DNA from: Streptomyces cadmiisoli
Lineage (GTDB): Bacteria; Actinomycetota; Actinomycetes; Streptomycetales; Streptomycetaceae
NCBI RefSeq assembly: GCF_003261055.1
Contig: NZ_CP030073.1
Span: forward strand, 7,936,001-8,000,000
Reading direction: 5' to 3'
Length of the DNA stretch: 64,000 bases
Positions 57,350 through 64,000 of the stretch are shown here, in pieces. The stretch's first letter is position 1. Each line of letters begins with the position of its first letter. The translations under genes and the position numbers were made by a program. The notes beneath the pieces were generated by a model that ran no database searches, was not told the origin of the DNA, and saw only the letters and a list, made by a program, of their open reading frames with translations.

Positions 57350-57364
57350 AGAGGCCCACCTGAA
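57337..57364 (+). repeat. 14-bp tandem duplication across the glpK stop codon
   Basis: GAGGCCCACCTGAA occurs twice in direct contact (57337-57350 and 57351-57364). The first copy contains the glpK TGA stop; the second duplicates the last residues and stop out of use. It looks like a recent replication-slippage event. Confidence 0.85.
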
Positions 57365-57403
57365 GGTCCGCGCCGCGGCCGTACGCGAGGGCGCGCACGC
57401 GAA

Positions 57404-57434
57404 GGGGTCCGGGCAACCGATGTGCCCGGACCCC
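57404..57434. terminator. 12-bp perfect hairpin between glpK and the dehydrogenase
   Basis: Bases 57404-57415 and 57423-57434 pair perfectly over 12 bp with a 7-base loop, 55 bases past the glpK stop and 48 bases past the convergent dehydrogenase stop; it can serve both. Confidence 0.8.
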
Positions 57435-57482
57435 GGTGTTCACGTCACCCGGCGCGCCGACCGTGCGGCGGCCGGGGACATC

Positions 57483-58634
57483 TCATGCGGCGAGCGCGTG
57501 GCCAGGGTGCAGTACGACCTTGGTGTAGCCCTCGATCCGCTTGTCGAACTTCTGGTACGCCCCGGGTGCCTGGTCCAGCGGCAGCTCGTGGGAGACCACG
57601 AAACTGGGCTTGGCCCGCCCGGCGATGATCAGGTCGCGGAGCTGGCGGTTGTACCGCTTGACGTTGCACTGGCCGGTGCCCATCTGCTGGCCCTTCTCGA
57701 ACATCCTCCCGATGGAGACCAGCAGTTGGCCGTGCTTGGCGTGCTCGTCGGGGCCGCCCGGGTCGGAGGGCACGTACAGGCCCGGTACACCGAGCTTTCC
57801 GGTCGGCCGGACCGTTTCGACGAGCGTGTTGAGGACGACCGCGGGTTCCTCGTGGCTCGCGTCGTGGGCCTGGGCCTGGTAGCCGACGGCGTCCACTCCC
57901 TTGTCGGTTCCCTCGCCTCCGGTCTGTTCCTTGATCTGCTCGGCCGGGTCGCCCTGGGTGAAGTCGATCGGGATGGCCCCGATCTCCGCCGCCTTGGCGA
58001 GTCGCTCGGGCACGCGGTCGACGGAGAACACCTTCGACGCGCCGCGCAGCAGGGCCGAGTAGGCCGCCATCAGTCCCACCGGACCGGCGCCGAAGACCGC
58101 CACGCTCTCGCCGGGGGAGACCTCGGCGAGTTCGCAGCCGTGATAGCCGGTCGGGAAGATGTCGGCGAGCAGGACGAAATCGGTCTCGAACTGCTCTCCC
58201 GGCGGCAGCTTCAGACAGTTGAAGTCGGCGAAGGGCACCCGCAGCCGTTCGGCCTGGCCGCCGGTGTACGGCCCCATCGCCACGTATCCGTAGGCCCCGC
58301 CGGCGAATCCCGGGTTGACCGTCAGACAGAACGCGGTCTTCATCGCGAGGCAGTTCTTGCAGAATCCGCAGGCCACGTTGAAGGGCATCACCACGCGGTC
58401 ACCCTCGGACAGGGAGGTCACGCCGGGGCCGACCTCCTCGATGATGCCGAGGTTCTCGTGCCCGAAGACGATGCCCGCCTGGGCGGCGGTGCGTCCCTCG
58501 TACATGTGCAGGTCGGATCCGCAGATCGCGCTGGACGTGATCCGTACGATCACGTCGTTCGGGTGCTGGATCTGGGGATCGTCGACGTCCCGAATGGTCA
58601 CGTTGAAAGGCTTCTCGTAGACGACGGCTTTCAC
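57483..58634 (-). CDS. Zinc-dependent alcohol dehydrogenase, glutathione-independent formaldehyde dehydrogenase type
   Basis: A 383-residue medium-chain dehydrogenase. Zinc ligands are visible in AICGSDLHMYEG and GHENLG (catalytic), and in ACGFCKNC...FC (structural, about 92-110). The NAD loop GAGPVGLMA is near residue 185. The long insert (FTQGDPAEQIKEQTG...) and overall pattern resemble Pseudomonas-type formaldehyde dehydrogenases that keep NAD bound. The GTG at 58634 follows GGAGG. Probable role: oxidation of formaldehyde or short aldehydes/alcohols. Confidence 0.9.
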   Translation of the reverse strand: MKAVVYEKPFNVTIRDVDDPQIQHPNDVIVRITSSAICGSDLHMYEGRTAAQAGIVFGHENLGIIEEVGPGVTSLSEGDRVVMPFNVACGFCKNCLAMKTAFCLTVNPGFAGGAYGYVAMGPYTGGQAERLRVPFADFNCLKLPPGEQFETDFVLLADIFPTGYHGCELAEVSPGESVAVFGAGPVGLMAAYSALLRGASKVFSVDRVPERLAKAAEIGAIPIDFTQGDPAEQIKEQTGGEGTDKGVDAVGYQAQAHDASHEEPAVVLNTLVETVRPTGKLGVPGLYVPSDPGGPDEHAKHGQLLVSIGRMFEKGQQMGTGQCNVKRYNRQLRDLIIAGRAKPSFVVSHELPLDQAPGAYQKFDKRIEGYTKVVLHPGHALAA

Positions 58635-58940
58635 CTTGTCACCTCCGCGTCGGACGCTGGATGACGGCGGCGACGGCGGGCCGCGACTCGGGGGAACGCA
58701 CACGAAGGGAACGCCCCGGCCCTGCGGGCGGGCGCATGACAAGGCGTGATCGCCGGCCCGAGCCGGTCGCGTTCCGTGGCCCCCGGGCCCTCTCGCTTCA
58801 CCACCGGACCCTTCCAGGTAACGCCCGTACGGGGCGGGCCGCAACCCACGTCGGGGGCGGGAGCGCCGCCGTGGCGCGCCCGTGACGGCGTGGCGTCCGC
58901 GGCCACGTCGACGTGTCCCGCCCTGTGCCGCCCGTGGAGG
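58635..58940. other. Intergenic region without a gene
   Basis: About 306 bases between the dehydrogenase start and the end of the MFS gene, both on the minus strand. It must hold the dehydrogenase promoter. No credible gene or strong hairpin seen. Confidence 0.4.
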
Positions 58941-60458
58941 TCAGGCGTGCGGTGTGGCCCGCGGGAGGCAGCGGAACGCCAGGGCGGCGGCCGTCAGGTA
59001 CGCGGCCGCTCCGACGGCCATGCTGGTCCGCAGTCCGGTGCCGAAATCGGCCGAGGCGGCCAGCAGGGAGCCGCCGAGCGCGACACCGCAGGCGCTGCCC
59101 ACCTGTCGGGTGGTGTTGAACAGGGCCGAGGCGGTGCCGGAGTACTTGTCCGGGGCCGCTGACATGACCGTGGTGGTCGTCCCGGTCAGGGCGAACGATG
59201 TGCCGAAGCCCGCGGCCATCATCGGCGCCACGAGCAGCGGGTAGGCCGGGTCCGGACCCGCGGCGGCCCAGCCCGCCAGCCCGGCCGCCCCCAGCAGCAT
59301 GCCCGTGATCACCAGCGGGCGGTGCCCGGTGCGCCGAGCCAGCCGCCCGGACAGGACCGAGGCGAACATCGTCATGGCGACCGCGGGGAAGAGCGCGATC
59401 CCGGTCAGCAGCGCGGACAGATGGCGCTGATGCTGGAAGTAGAGGCTCGCGGTGAAGACCATGCCGTAGAAGGCGAAGTTGAACAGCAGGCCGATGACCG
59501 CTCCGGCGCTCATCGGTCGGGAGCGCAGCAGTTGCAGGGGCAGCACGGGGGCCCGGGCCAGGCGCTCGCGCAGTACGAACGCCCCTGCGGAGAGCAGGCA
59601 CAGGCCCGCCCCGGTGAGGATCAGCGGATCGGTCCAGCCCAGCCGTCCGGCCTCGTTGAGGACGGCGGTCAGCAGCGCCACCGTGGCGACGAGCGCGCAC
59701 TGGGCGGGCCAGTCCACGGGCCGGTCCGGGCGCCGGGCGGAAGCGGGCACCAGACGCAGCGTCAGCAACAGGCAGACGCAGCCGACGGGCAGGTTGACGA
59801 AGAACACCCAGCGCCAGCCCACCGTGGTCACCAGCAGGCCGCCCACCAGCGGCCCGGCGGAGGCGGCGATGCCCGCCATGGAGCCCCACAGGCCGAACGC
59901 CTTGGCGCGCTCCGCGGCCGAGGGGTACGCCTGCTGGAGCAGGGCGAGGGAGCCGGGGACGATCAGTGCCGCCCCGAGGCCCTCCAGAAGCCGGGCGGCG
60001 ACCAGCATCTCCGTGCTCCGGGCCAGTCCGCAGCCGGCCGAGGCCACCGTGAAGACCACCACGCCGGTGCAGAAGATCCGGCGGTTGCCCAGCCGGTCGC
60101 CCAGCGCGCCGCCGGTCAGCAGGAAACCGGCGAAGACCAGGGTGTAGCCGTTGGTGATCCACTGGATACCGGTGAGCGATGCCGACAGCTCCCGGCCCAC
60201 CACCGGCACGGCGACATTGATCACGGTCACGTCCAGGATGACCATGAAGTAGCCGGCGCAGACCGCGAGGAGCGGTGCGAGCCGGCGACCCGGGGCCGCC
60301 GGCGCGTCGGCGCCGTGGGACCGGTCCGTGCCGTCCGTGCTGTCGGCTCCGTTCGAGCCGCCCGGCGCATCGGGCCCATGGTGCCGGTCGTGCCGGTCGG
60401 GCCGATCCGGGCCGTCGGACCCTGTGGCCCCCGGGCCGTCGGCGCACATCATGGCCAT
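58941..60458 (-). CDS. MFS drug-resistance transporter, DHA2/EmrB type
   Basis: About 505 residues with fourteen predicted membrane helices. The N-terminal VCAGYFMVILDVTVINVAVPVVGREL motif with the Asp in helix 1 and the LTGGALGDRLGNRR loop motif are characteristic of DHA2 exporters. It is preceded by a long Gly/Asp/His-rich cytoplasmic head (about 10-60) of low complexity. It is divergent from the XRE regulator gene across a 103-base region with inverted repeats, and so may be regulated from there. Start codon uncertain (60458 or 60449). Confidence 0.9.
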   Translation of the reverse strand: MAMMCADGPGATGSDGPDRPDRHDRHHGPDAPGGSNGADSTDGTDRSHGADAPAAPGRRLAPLLAVCAGYFMVILDVTVINVAVPVVGRELSASLTGIQWITNGYTLVFAGFLLTGGALGDRLGNRRIFCTGVVVFTVASAGCGLARSTEMLVAARLLEGLGAALIVPGSLALLQQAYPSAAERAKAFGLWGSMAGIAASAGPLVGGLLVTTVGWRWVFFVNLPVGCVCLLLTLRLVPASARRPDRPVDWPAQCALVATVALLTAVLNEAGRLGWTDPLILTGAGLCLLSAGAFVLRERLARAPVLPLQLLRSRPMSAGAVIGLLFNFAFYGMVFTASLYFQHQRHLSALLTGIALFPAVAMTMFASVLSGRLARRTGHRPLVITGMLLGAAGLAGWAAAGPDPAYPLLVAPMMAAGFGTSFALTGTTTTVMSAAPDKYSGTASALFNTTRQVGSACGVALGGSLLAASADFGTGLRTSMAVGAAAYLTAAALAFRCLPRATPHA

Positions 60459-60513
60459 ACGGTATGCCCGGCTTGTGCGCATTCCATGGCTTGGGCGGTC
60501 CAGTGGCGTGCCG

Positions 60514-60536
60514 ATGCGTTATTCGCATGGCCCATG
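60514..60536. promoter_or_regulatory. Overlapping short palindromes in a divergent promoter
   Basis: ATGCG-N5-CGCAT (60514-60528) and CATGG-C-CCATG (60526-60536) overlap in the gap between the MFS exporter and the XRE regulator. They are candidate operators. CAGAAT at 60549-60554, 7 bases before the XRE ATG, could be the -10 box of a leaderless transcript. Confidence 0.4.
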
Positions 60537-60561
60537 AGAATCACATGGCAGAATCGGCGCC

Positions 60562-60876
60562 ATGGGTATGAGCCTCGACGAGAGAGTGCGGTCCGCGGTG
60601 GCGGCTCTCCTGCATGCGGCGGGCGAGTCGCAGACCGGGCTGGCCGGCGCGTTGGGCGTGAGCCAGGCCCAGGTGAGCCGCCGTCAGTCGGGCACCGCCG
60701 CGTGGAGCCTGGCCGACTGCGACGCGGTCGCCGAGCACTACGGCATCGACGTGCTCGACCTCCTCGCGGGACCCACCCGGGCCACCGAAGCACTGCCCGC
60801 AGCACGACGCCGCGCTCCGCAGCGGCAGACAACCGCTGTGCGCCCCGCGGTTGTTGGGGACGGAGGAGCCCGGTGA
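60562..60876 (+). CDS. XRE-type helix-turn-helix protein
   Basis: A 104-residue DNA-binding protein. Residues about 6-62 form an XRE/Cro-like helix-turn-helix (ESQTGLAGALGVSQAQVSRRQSG); the basic, Arg/Ala-rich tail has no known domain. Its stop codon overlaps the start of the Tap-like gene (GTGA, 60873-60876), so the two are cotranslated. It is the first gene of a three-gene cassette and may regulate it. Confidence 0.8.
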   Translation: MGMSLDERVRSAVAALLHAAGESQTGLAGALGVSQAQVSRRQSGTAAWSLADCDAVAEHYGIDVLDLLAGPTRATEALPAARRRAPQRQTTAVRPAVVGDGGAR

Positions 60877-62606
60877 CGGATTTCGGTGCGATCGACGCCC
60901 TGCTGGCCGGGGCCCGCAAGGAGGTCCCGCTGCCGTCCGCCGAGGAGCGGCGTGCCCTGCGTGACGGGCTGAACCTCTCGCGTGCCCAGCTCGCGCAAGC
61001 CTTGGACGTCAGCCCCTCCACGGTCGGGGGATGGGAGTCCGGACGGGATCCGAGCGGCGAAGTGCGGGAGAAGTACGCGTACTTCCTCGAGGGAGCGCGG
61101 GCCAAGCTGGCCGCCGCGGCGCAGGAATCCGCGGACCGGGAAGCACCGGACGAGGAGCACTCGGCCGATGCGGACCCGGCCGAGCGGACCCTTGCCGATG
61201 GGCCCCCGGCCGAGGAGCCCCGGCCGAGGAGCCCCGAGCAGGGCGACTCCGTCGCGGCGCGGCCCGGCGCCGACGAGGACGACGTCGTGGCACTCGCCGC
61301 GCCCCAGCCCTGTGTGCTGTGCGGGCAACCCGCCCTGCATCAGGTCGCCGGTTTCCCGCAGCACCTGGACCCGGGTGAGTGCGGCTCGGCCGGGCCCGCG
61401 CGGCCGGAGGCGCCGGCACCGCAGCCGGAGACGTCGGCACCCCGGCACGCCCGCAACGAGCCCCCCGCTGCCGACGCGGAGGTCGCCGTGAAGCGCGGTG
61501 CGGGGAAGCGCGGTGGGCCGGCGGCCGGGGGTGCCACCCGTGGTGGGGCGGCACCCGGCGGTGCGGCGCGTGGAGGGGCCGCGCCCGGCGGCGCGAGTCG
61601 CGGGGTCAAGGTCGTGCCCGTCGGGCGGCGGCTGAAGACGGCCGACACGCCGGATCTCGTCGGGTCGGCCGTCGCAGCCGTGCTCGCCCGGCACGAGGGC
61701 GACGTGGAGGCGGCGACCCGGGCGCTGGTGAAGCGTGCGATCCCGGACGCCATGGCGCTGCTGGACGAGACACGCAAGGGCGGGCGGTACGACGTCATCG
61801 CCCACCCGTGGCTGCCCGAGATCCTGCGCAAGCAGAGCGCCCGCGGCAGCGACCAGATCTGGGAGGCGCGCCCCAAGTGGTCCCGGCACGAACTGCCGCC
61901 GGGCGAGCACGAGGTGACCGCTCTCGACATCAACGGCGCGTATCTGTCCGCCCTGAAGACGCATCTGCCGATCGGACAGCTGGAACACGCCACCGGCGAC
62001 CACCACGACCGCCGCCGTGCCGGTGTCCATCTGATCACCCCGCCCGCCTGGGAGCACGACGACTACCTGCCCAACCCGATCGGCAGCCGGGACGAGCCCG
62101 GTCCGCTGTGGGTGACGGAGCCCACCCTGCGTCTGCTGCTGCGCCTGGCGGATCCGAGACACGGTCTGTGCGACCCGCCGGAGATCCACGAGTCGTGGAC
62201 CTCGGGCGCCACCGAGAACCTGTTGGAGAAGTTCCGGGTGGCGCTCAAGGACGCCCGGGACCGGGCGATCGCCGACGCCGACGACGTGACGCTGGAGTAC
62301 GTGAAGGCGATGTACTCGAAGTTCGTCTCCACGCTGGGCGAGTCGAACTACAACCGGGAGCTGTACCGCACGGATTGGATGCACCTGATCCGCTCCCAGG
62401 CGTTCGTGAACCTGTGGTGGAAGGCGCACCGCGCCTACGACGAGGGGCTGATGGTCGTTCGCGCGATGGGTACCGACGAACTCCACGTGATCGGCGACTG
62501 GCGAGCCGTGTTCCCCGAAGGGCGCGGCGTCACCGAGGTGAAGGTCAAGGACGTGTACCGGGTCGGGACGGACACCGGCGCGGAGAGTGACGGTGCCGAC
62601 GACTGA
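60873..62606 (+). CDS. tap: Tap-like telomere-associated protein with polymerase-like motifs
   Basis: A 577-residue protein. The N-terminal helix-turn-helix (about 20-75, RAQLAQALDVSPSTVGGWESG) matches the start of streptomycete Tap proteins, which bind telomeric DNA and recruit the terminal protein. A CxxC patch (QPCVLCGQPA, near 148) and a Gly/Ala/Pro-repeat linker (about 212-248) follow. The C-terminal half contains TALDINGAYLSAL (Asp352), YVKAMYSKFVSTLG (Lys478) and MGTDELHV (Asp535), spaced and shaped like polymerase motifs A, B and C. Archetypal Tap is about 740 residues, so this is a divergent, shorter form. GTG start behind GGAGGAGCCCG. Confidence 0.65.
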   Translation: MTDFGAIDALLAGARKEVPLPSAEERRALRDGLNLSRAQLAQALDVSPSTVGGWESGRDPSGEVREKYAYFLEGARAKLAAAAQESADREAPDEEHSADADPAERTLADGPPAEEPRPRSPEQGDSVAARPGADEDDVVALAAPQPCVLCGQPALHQVAGFPQHLDPGECGSAGPARPEAPAPQPETSAPRHARNEPPAADAEVAVKRGAGKRGGPAAGGATRGGAAPGGAARGGAAPGGASRGVKVVPVGRRLKTADTPDLVGSAVAAVLARHEGDVEAATRALVKRAIPDAMALLDETRKGGRYDVIAHPWLPEILRKQSARGSDQIWEARPKWSRHELPPGEHEVTALDINGAYLSALKTHLPIGQLEHATGDHHDRRRAGVHLITPPAWEHDDYLPNPIGSRDEPGPLWVTEPTLRLLLRLADPRHGLCDPPEIHESWTSGATENLLEKFRVALKDARDRAIADADDVTLEYVKAMYSKFVSTLGESNYNRELYRTDWMHLIRSQAFVNLWWKAHRAYDEGLMVVRAMGTDELHVIGDWRAVFPEGRGVTEVKVKDVYRVGTDTGAESDGADD

Positions 62607-62645
62607 AGCCGGTAGATTGCCCGCGCGAGGAAAGGAGCACCGGGG

Positions 62646-63221
62646 GTGCCTGAGCGCAACATCGAGTTCGGCAAGTACGGCGCACGCGGCATCAAGGGGC
62701 ACGAAGCCGCGGCCCGGCAGCTCGACGCGCTCGCCGGGTTCGTCGTCACACCGATCACGGCCCGCCGAGGCCTGCTCGCGCGGCTGCATTACCTGACCCG
62801 CACCGACCACGCCCGCGCGGCGGCACGCGAGGCCGGTCTGACCGTCACCGACCGCACGCTGAGGGCGTGGCTTGAGGGCGGGCGCAGCCCGTCGGCGCGG
62901 AACCTCGCGCGTATCGAGACCGCCTACCGGACGGTCCGTCGGCACAACGTGGCCCGCTACCTCCTCGCCCGGCTCAACCGGGAGGGCCGCGGCACCCGCG
63001 TGGAGTTCCACCCGTTGAACCAGTCCCAGGTGGACCGGCCGCGCCAGCGCCCGATCGGCTACCGCACCGTCAACGTCCGCCACTGGGACCGGGTCGTCGA
63101 GGCCTGGGTGACGGACGACCTCGAAGCCCTGGACCAGGCCTGGGTCAGTGACGTGGTCGTCGACCTCGGCTCCGAATGGGGTCAGTACGAGTACGTCACG
63201 AACATCGGTTTCGCCGCGTAG
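62646..63221 (+). CDS. DNA-binding protein in terminal-protein (Tpg) position
   Basis: A 191-residue basic protein 39 bases after the Tap-like gene, the position of the telomere terminal protein gene tpg. It has a helix-turn-helix (about 54-92, RAAAREAGLTVTDRTLRAWLEGGRSPSARNLARIETAYRTV) arranged as in Tpg, and an acidic C-terminus ending GQYEYVTNIGFAA. Length fits Tpg (about 185). Overall sequence is not that of the archetypal Tpg, so it may be a variant terminal protein or just a regulator. The GTG at 62646 follows AAAGGAG by 8 bases. Confidence 0.55.
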   Translation: MPERNIEFGKYGARGIKGHEAAARQLDALAGFVVTPITARRGLLARLHYLTRTDHARAAAREAGLTVTDRTLRAWLEGGRSPSARNLARIETAYRTVRRHNVARYLLARLNREGRGTRVEFHPLNQSQVDRPRQRPIGYRTVNVRHWDRVVEAWVTDDLEALDQAWVSDVVVDLGSEWGQYEYVTNIGFAA

Positions 63222-63330
63222 CACCCGGCGGTCGCAGACCGTCACGGGTCGGTCGTCGCAGCGTCGTCATCGCCGTCGCGCGGGAGGCCCGGCCCGGCGG
63301 CGGGGTGTGCTCATGCCGTCGCGGTCCGTC

Positions 63331-63891
63331 TCAGAGGGCCGGTGCCTGCGCGGTCTTCTTGCGGGCGCGGTACGCGGCCGCCTTGATCTTGTTCCCGCAG
63401 GACTCCATGCCGCACCAGTGCCGTCGCATGCCCCGCGACCGGTCGATGTACGTGCGGGTGCACTCGGGGTTGGCGCACTCCTTGAGCAGGGGAGCGTCCT
63501 TGCCGCTGATGAGTTCCACCGCGTGGCGGGCCACCAGGGACAGAGCTTCGTCCGGGGTCGCCTGCGTCCACCGCCCGGAGGGGGTGAGCTGCGGCACCGC
63601 GGACGGCCGGCGTGCCGCGTTGTTCACCACGGTCAGTGCCGCTCCGGCGTACTCCTCACCGAGGCGGCGGGCCGTGATCAGTTCGTAGACCGCTTCCCGG
63701 ACGGCTTTCGCCTGCTCCAGGTCGGCCTCCTGGCTGGGGGAGACCGCGTCCACGATGCCGGACTCCAGGTACCATGCGTTCAGCCTGTCCGGCGTCGTGA
63801 ACATCTCAAAGCGCCTCGTACGGCGCGCGCGGAGTGTCGCGGCGAAGTCGAGGGCCGGATCCCCGCAGACAAAGGCGTGGTCGAGATTCAC
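63331..63891 (-). CDS. CGNR zinc-finger regulator with ABATE domain
   Basis: A 186-residue protein. An N-terminal ABATE-type stress-sensing domain (GDPALDFAATL at 10-20 onward) precedes a C-terminal CGNR zinc finger: CANPECTRTYIDRSRGMRRHWCGMESCGNKIKA, with four metal-binding cysteines and RGMRRHWC. It is expected to bind DNA. GTG start at 63891, with a TTGTCA-N17-CAGAAT promoter 6 bases upstream and no Shine-Dalgarno, so the transcript is probably leaderless; an 8-bp inverted repeat over the promoter suggests autoregulation. Confidence 0.88.
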   Translation of the reverse strand: MNLDHAFVCGDPALDFAATLRARRTRRFEMFTTPDRLNAWYLESGIVDAVSPSQEADLEQAKAVREAVYELITARRLGEEYAGAALTVVNNAARRPSAVPQLTPSGRWTQATPDEALSLVARHAVELISGKDAPLLKECANPECTRTYIDRSRGMRRHWCGMESCGNKIKAAAYRARKKTAQAPAL

Positions 63892-63897
63892 GTCACC

Positions 63898-63926
63898 ATT
63901 CTGTCAGGTGATGAACGATGTGACAA
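63898..63926 (-). promoter_or_regulatory. Promoter of the CGNR gene
   Basis: On the minus strand TTGTCA (63926-63921) and CAGAAT (63903-63898) are separated by 17 bases, and the GTG start begins 6 bases further on. Confidence 0.6.
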
Positions 63927-63937
63927 GGGTCATCACC
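63907..63937. promoter_or_regulatory. Inverted repeat, candidate operator over the CGNR promoter
   Basis: GGTGATGA (63907-63914) and TCATCACC (63930-63937) are perfect 8-bp arms 15 bases apart; together they cover the spacer and -35 element of the CGNR promoter. A TTGACA at 63940-63945 on the plus strand could belong to a divergent gene outside the window. Confidence 0.55.
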
Positions 63938-64000
63938 GCTTGACATGGTGACCGCCACCGAGGTGGGTTCCTCCGTGGCGGCCGCGTCGAGTTGTCCGCG

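Noticed and set aside
62646..63221. Archetypal Tpg terminal protein
   Set aside because: The helix-turn-helix and position fit, but the remainder does not resemble the archetypal Tpg sequence, so only a Tpg-position call is made.

Overview
The window is very GC-rich, its genes favour GTG/ATG starts behind GGAGG-type ribosome binding sites, and its gene families are typical of a Streptomyces (or close streptomycete) linear chromosome: a spore-pigment polyketide operon, streptogrisin-like proteases, SpoIIE-type phosphatases, gylR-glpK, class E/F sortases and a Tap-like telomere gene. No rRNA, tRNA or CRISPR array was seen. A Tap-like gene followed by a small basic DNA-binding gene near the right edge suggests a chromosome-arm location close to a linear end, or an integrated linear-plasmid module.

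Region 1 (1-9.9 kb): a whiE-type aromatic polyketide (spore pigment) locus. On the minus strand the order is ORF I, cupin, KS-alpha, KS-beta, ACP, aromatase/cyclase and second cyclase, mostly with 4-base overlaps or gaps of a few tens of bases. A partial O-methyltransferase converges on it. The FAD hydroxylase expected next to ORF I is separated from it by a class F-like sortase and a repeat-rich secreted protein that is probably its substrate. Region 2 (9.9-20 kb): a gene-free repeat-rich kilobase (candidate MITE, 7-bp tandem array), a secreted lipase, a secreted protease with a LacI-type palindrome upstream, a tandem pair of unknown paralogues, an ABC exporter, a secreted unknown and a diacylglycerol-kinase-like enzyme. 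Region 3 (19.8-27.2 kb): small membrane proteins, an acyltransferase-3 protein, a SpoIIE phosphatase next to an orphan MASE1 sensor, a GAPDH with a long N-terminal extension, and a large LAxTG wall-anchored DUF1996 protein.

Region 4 (27-43 kb): MOSC protein, TetR regulator divergent from a saccharopine-dehydrogenase-like reductase across a 21-bp palindrome, DoxX-like protein, phosphoglucomutase, glutamine amidotransferase, a multidomain Cache-PAS-GAF-SpoIIE-HATPase regulator, an orphan DUF742 protein, a flavodoxin-like reductase, a HEAT-repeat protein, an LLM oxidoreductase, a methyltransferase, a lipoprotein sortase and a ParA-like pair. Region 5 (43-55 kb): an amino-acid permease with a UspA partner, a BBE-type flavoprotein tail-to-tail with a small monooxygenase, a second streptogrisin-like protease, two small secreted proteins (one with a hedgehog/M15-like metal pattern), a CapA-like protein, hydrolase, IclR regulator, and another SpoIIE phosphatase facing an RsbW-like kinase. 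Region 6 (55-64 kb): gylR-glpK, a formaldehyde-dehydrogenase-type alcohol dehydrogenase, an MFS exporter, and a three-gene cassette (XRE regulator, Tap-like protein with polymerase-like motifs, Tpg-position DNA-binding protein), then a CGNR regulator with a well-formed promoter and operator.

The most interesting signals are the non-archetypal Tap/terminal-protein cassette, the inverted-repeat and tandem-repeat kilobase at 9.9-10.9 kb, the sortase-substrate pair inside the pigment locus, and several palindromic operators that predict regulation directly.
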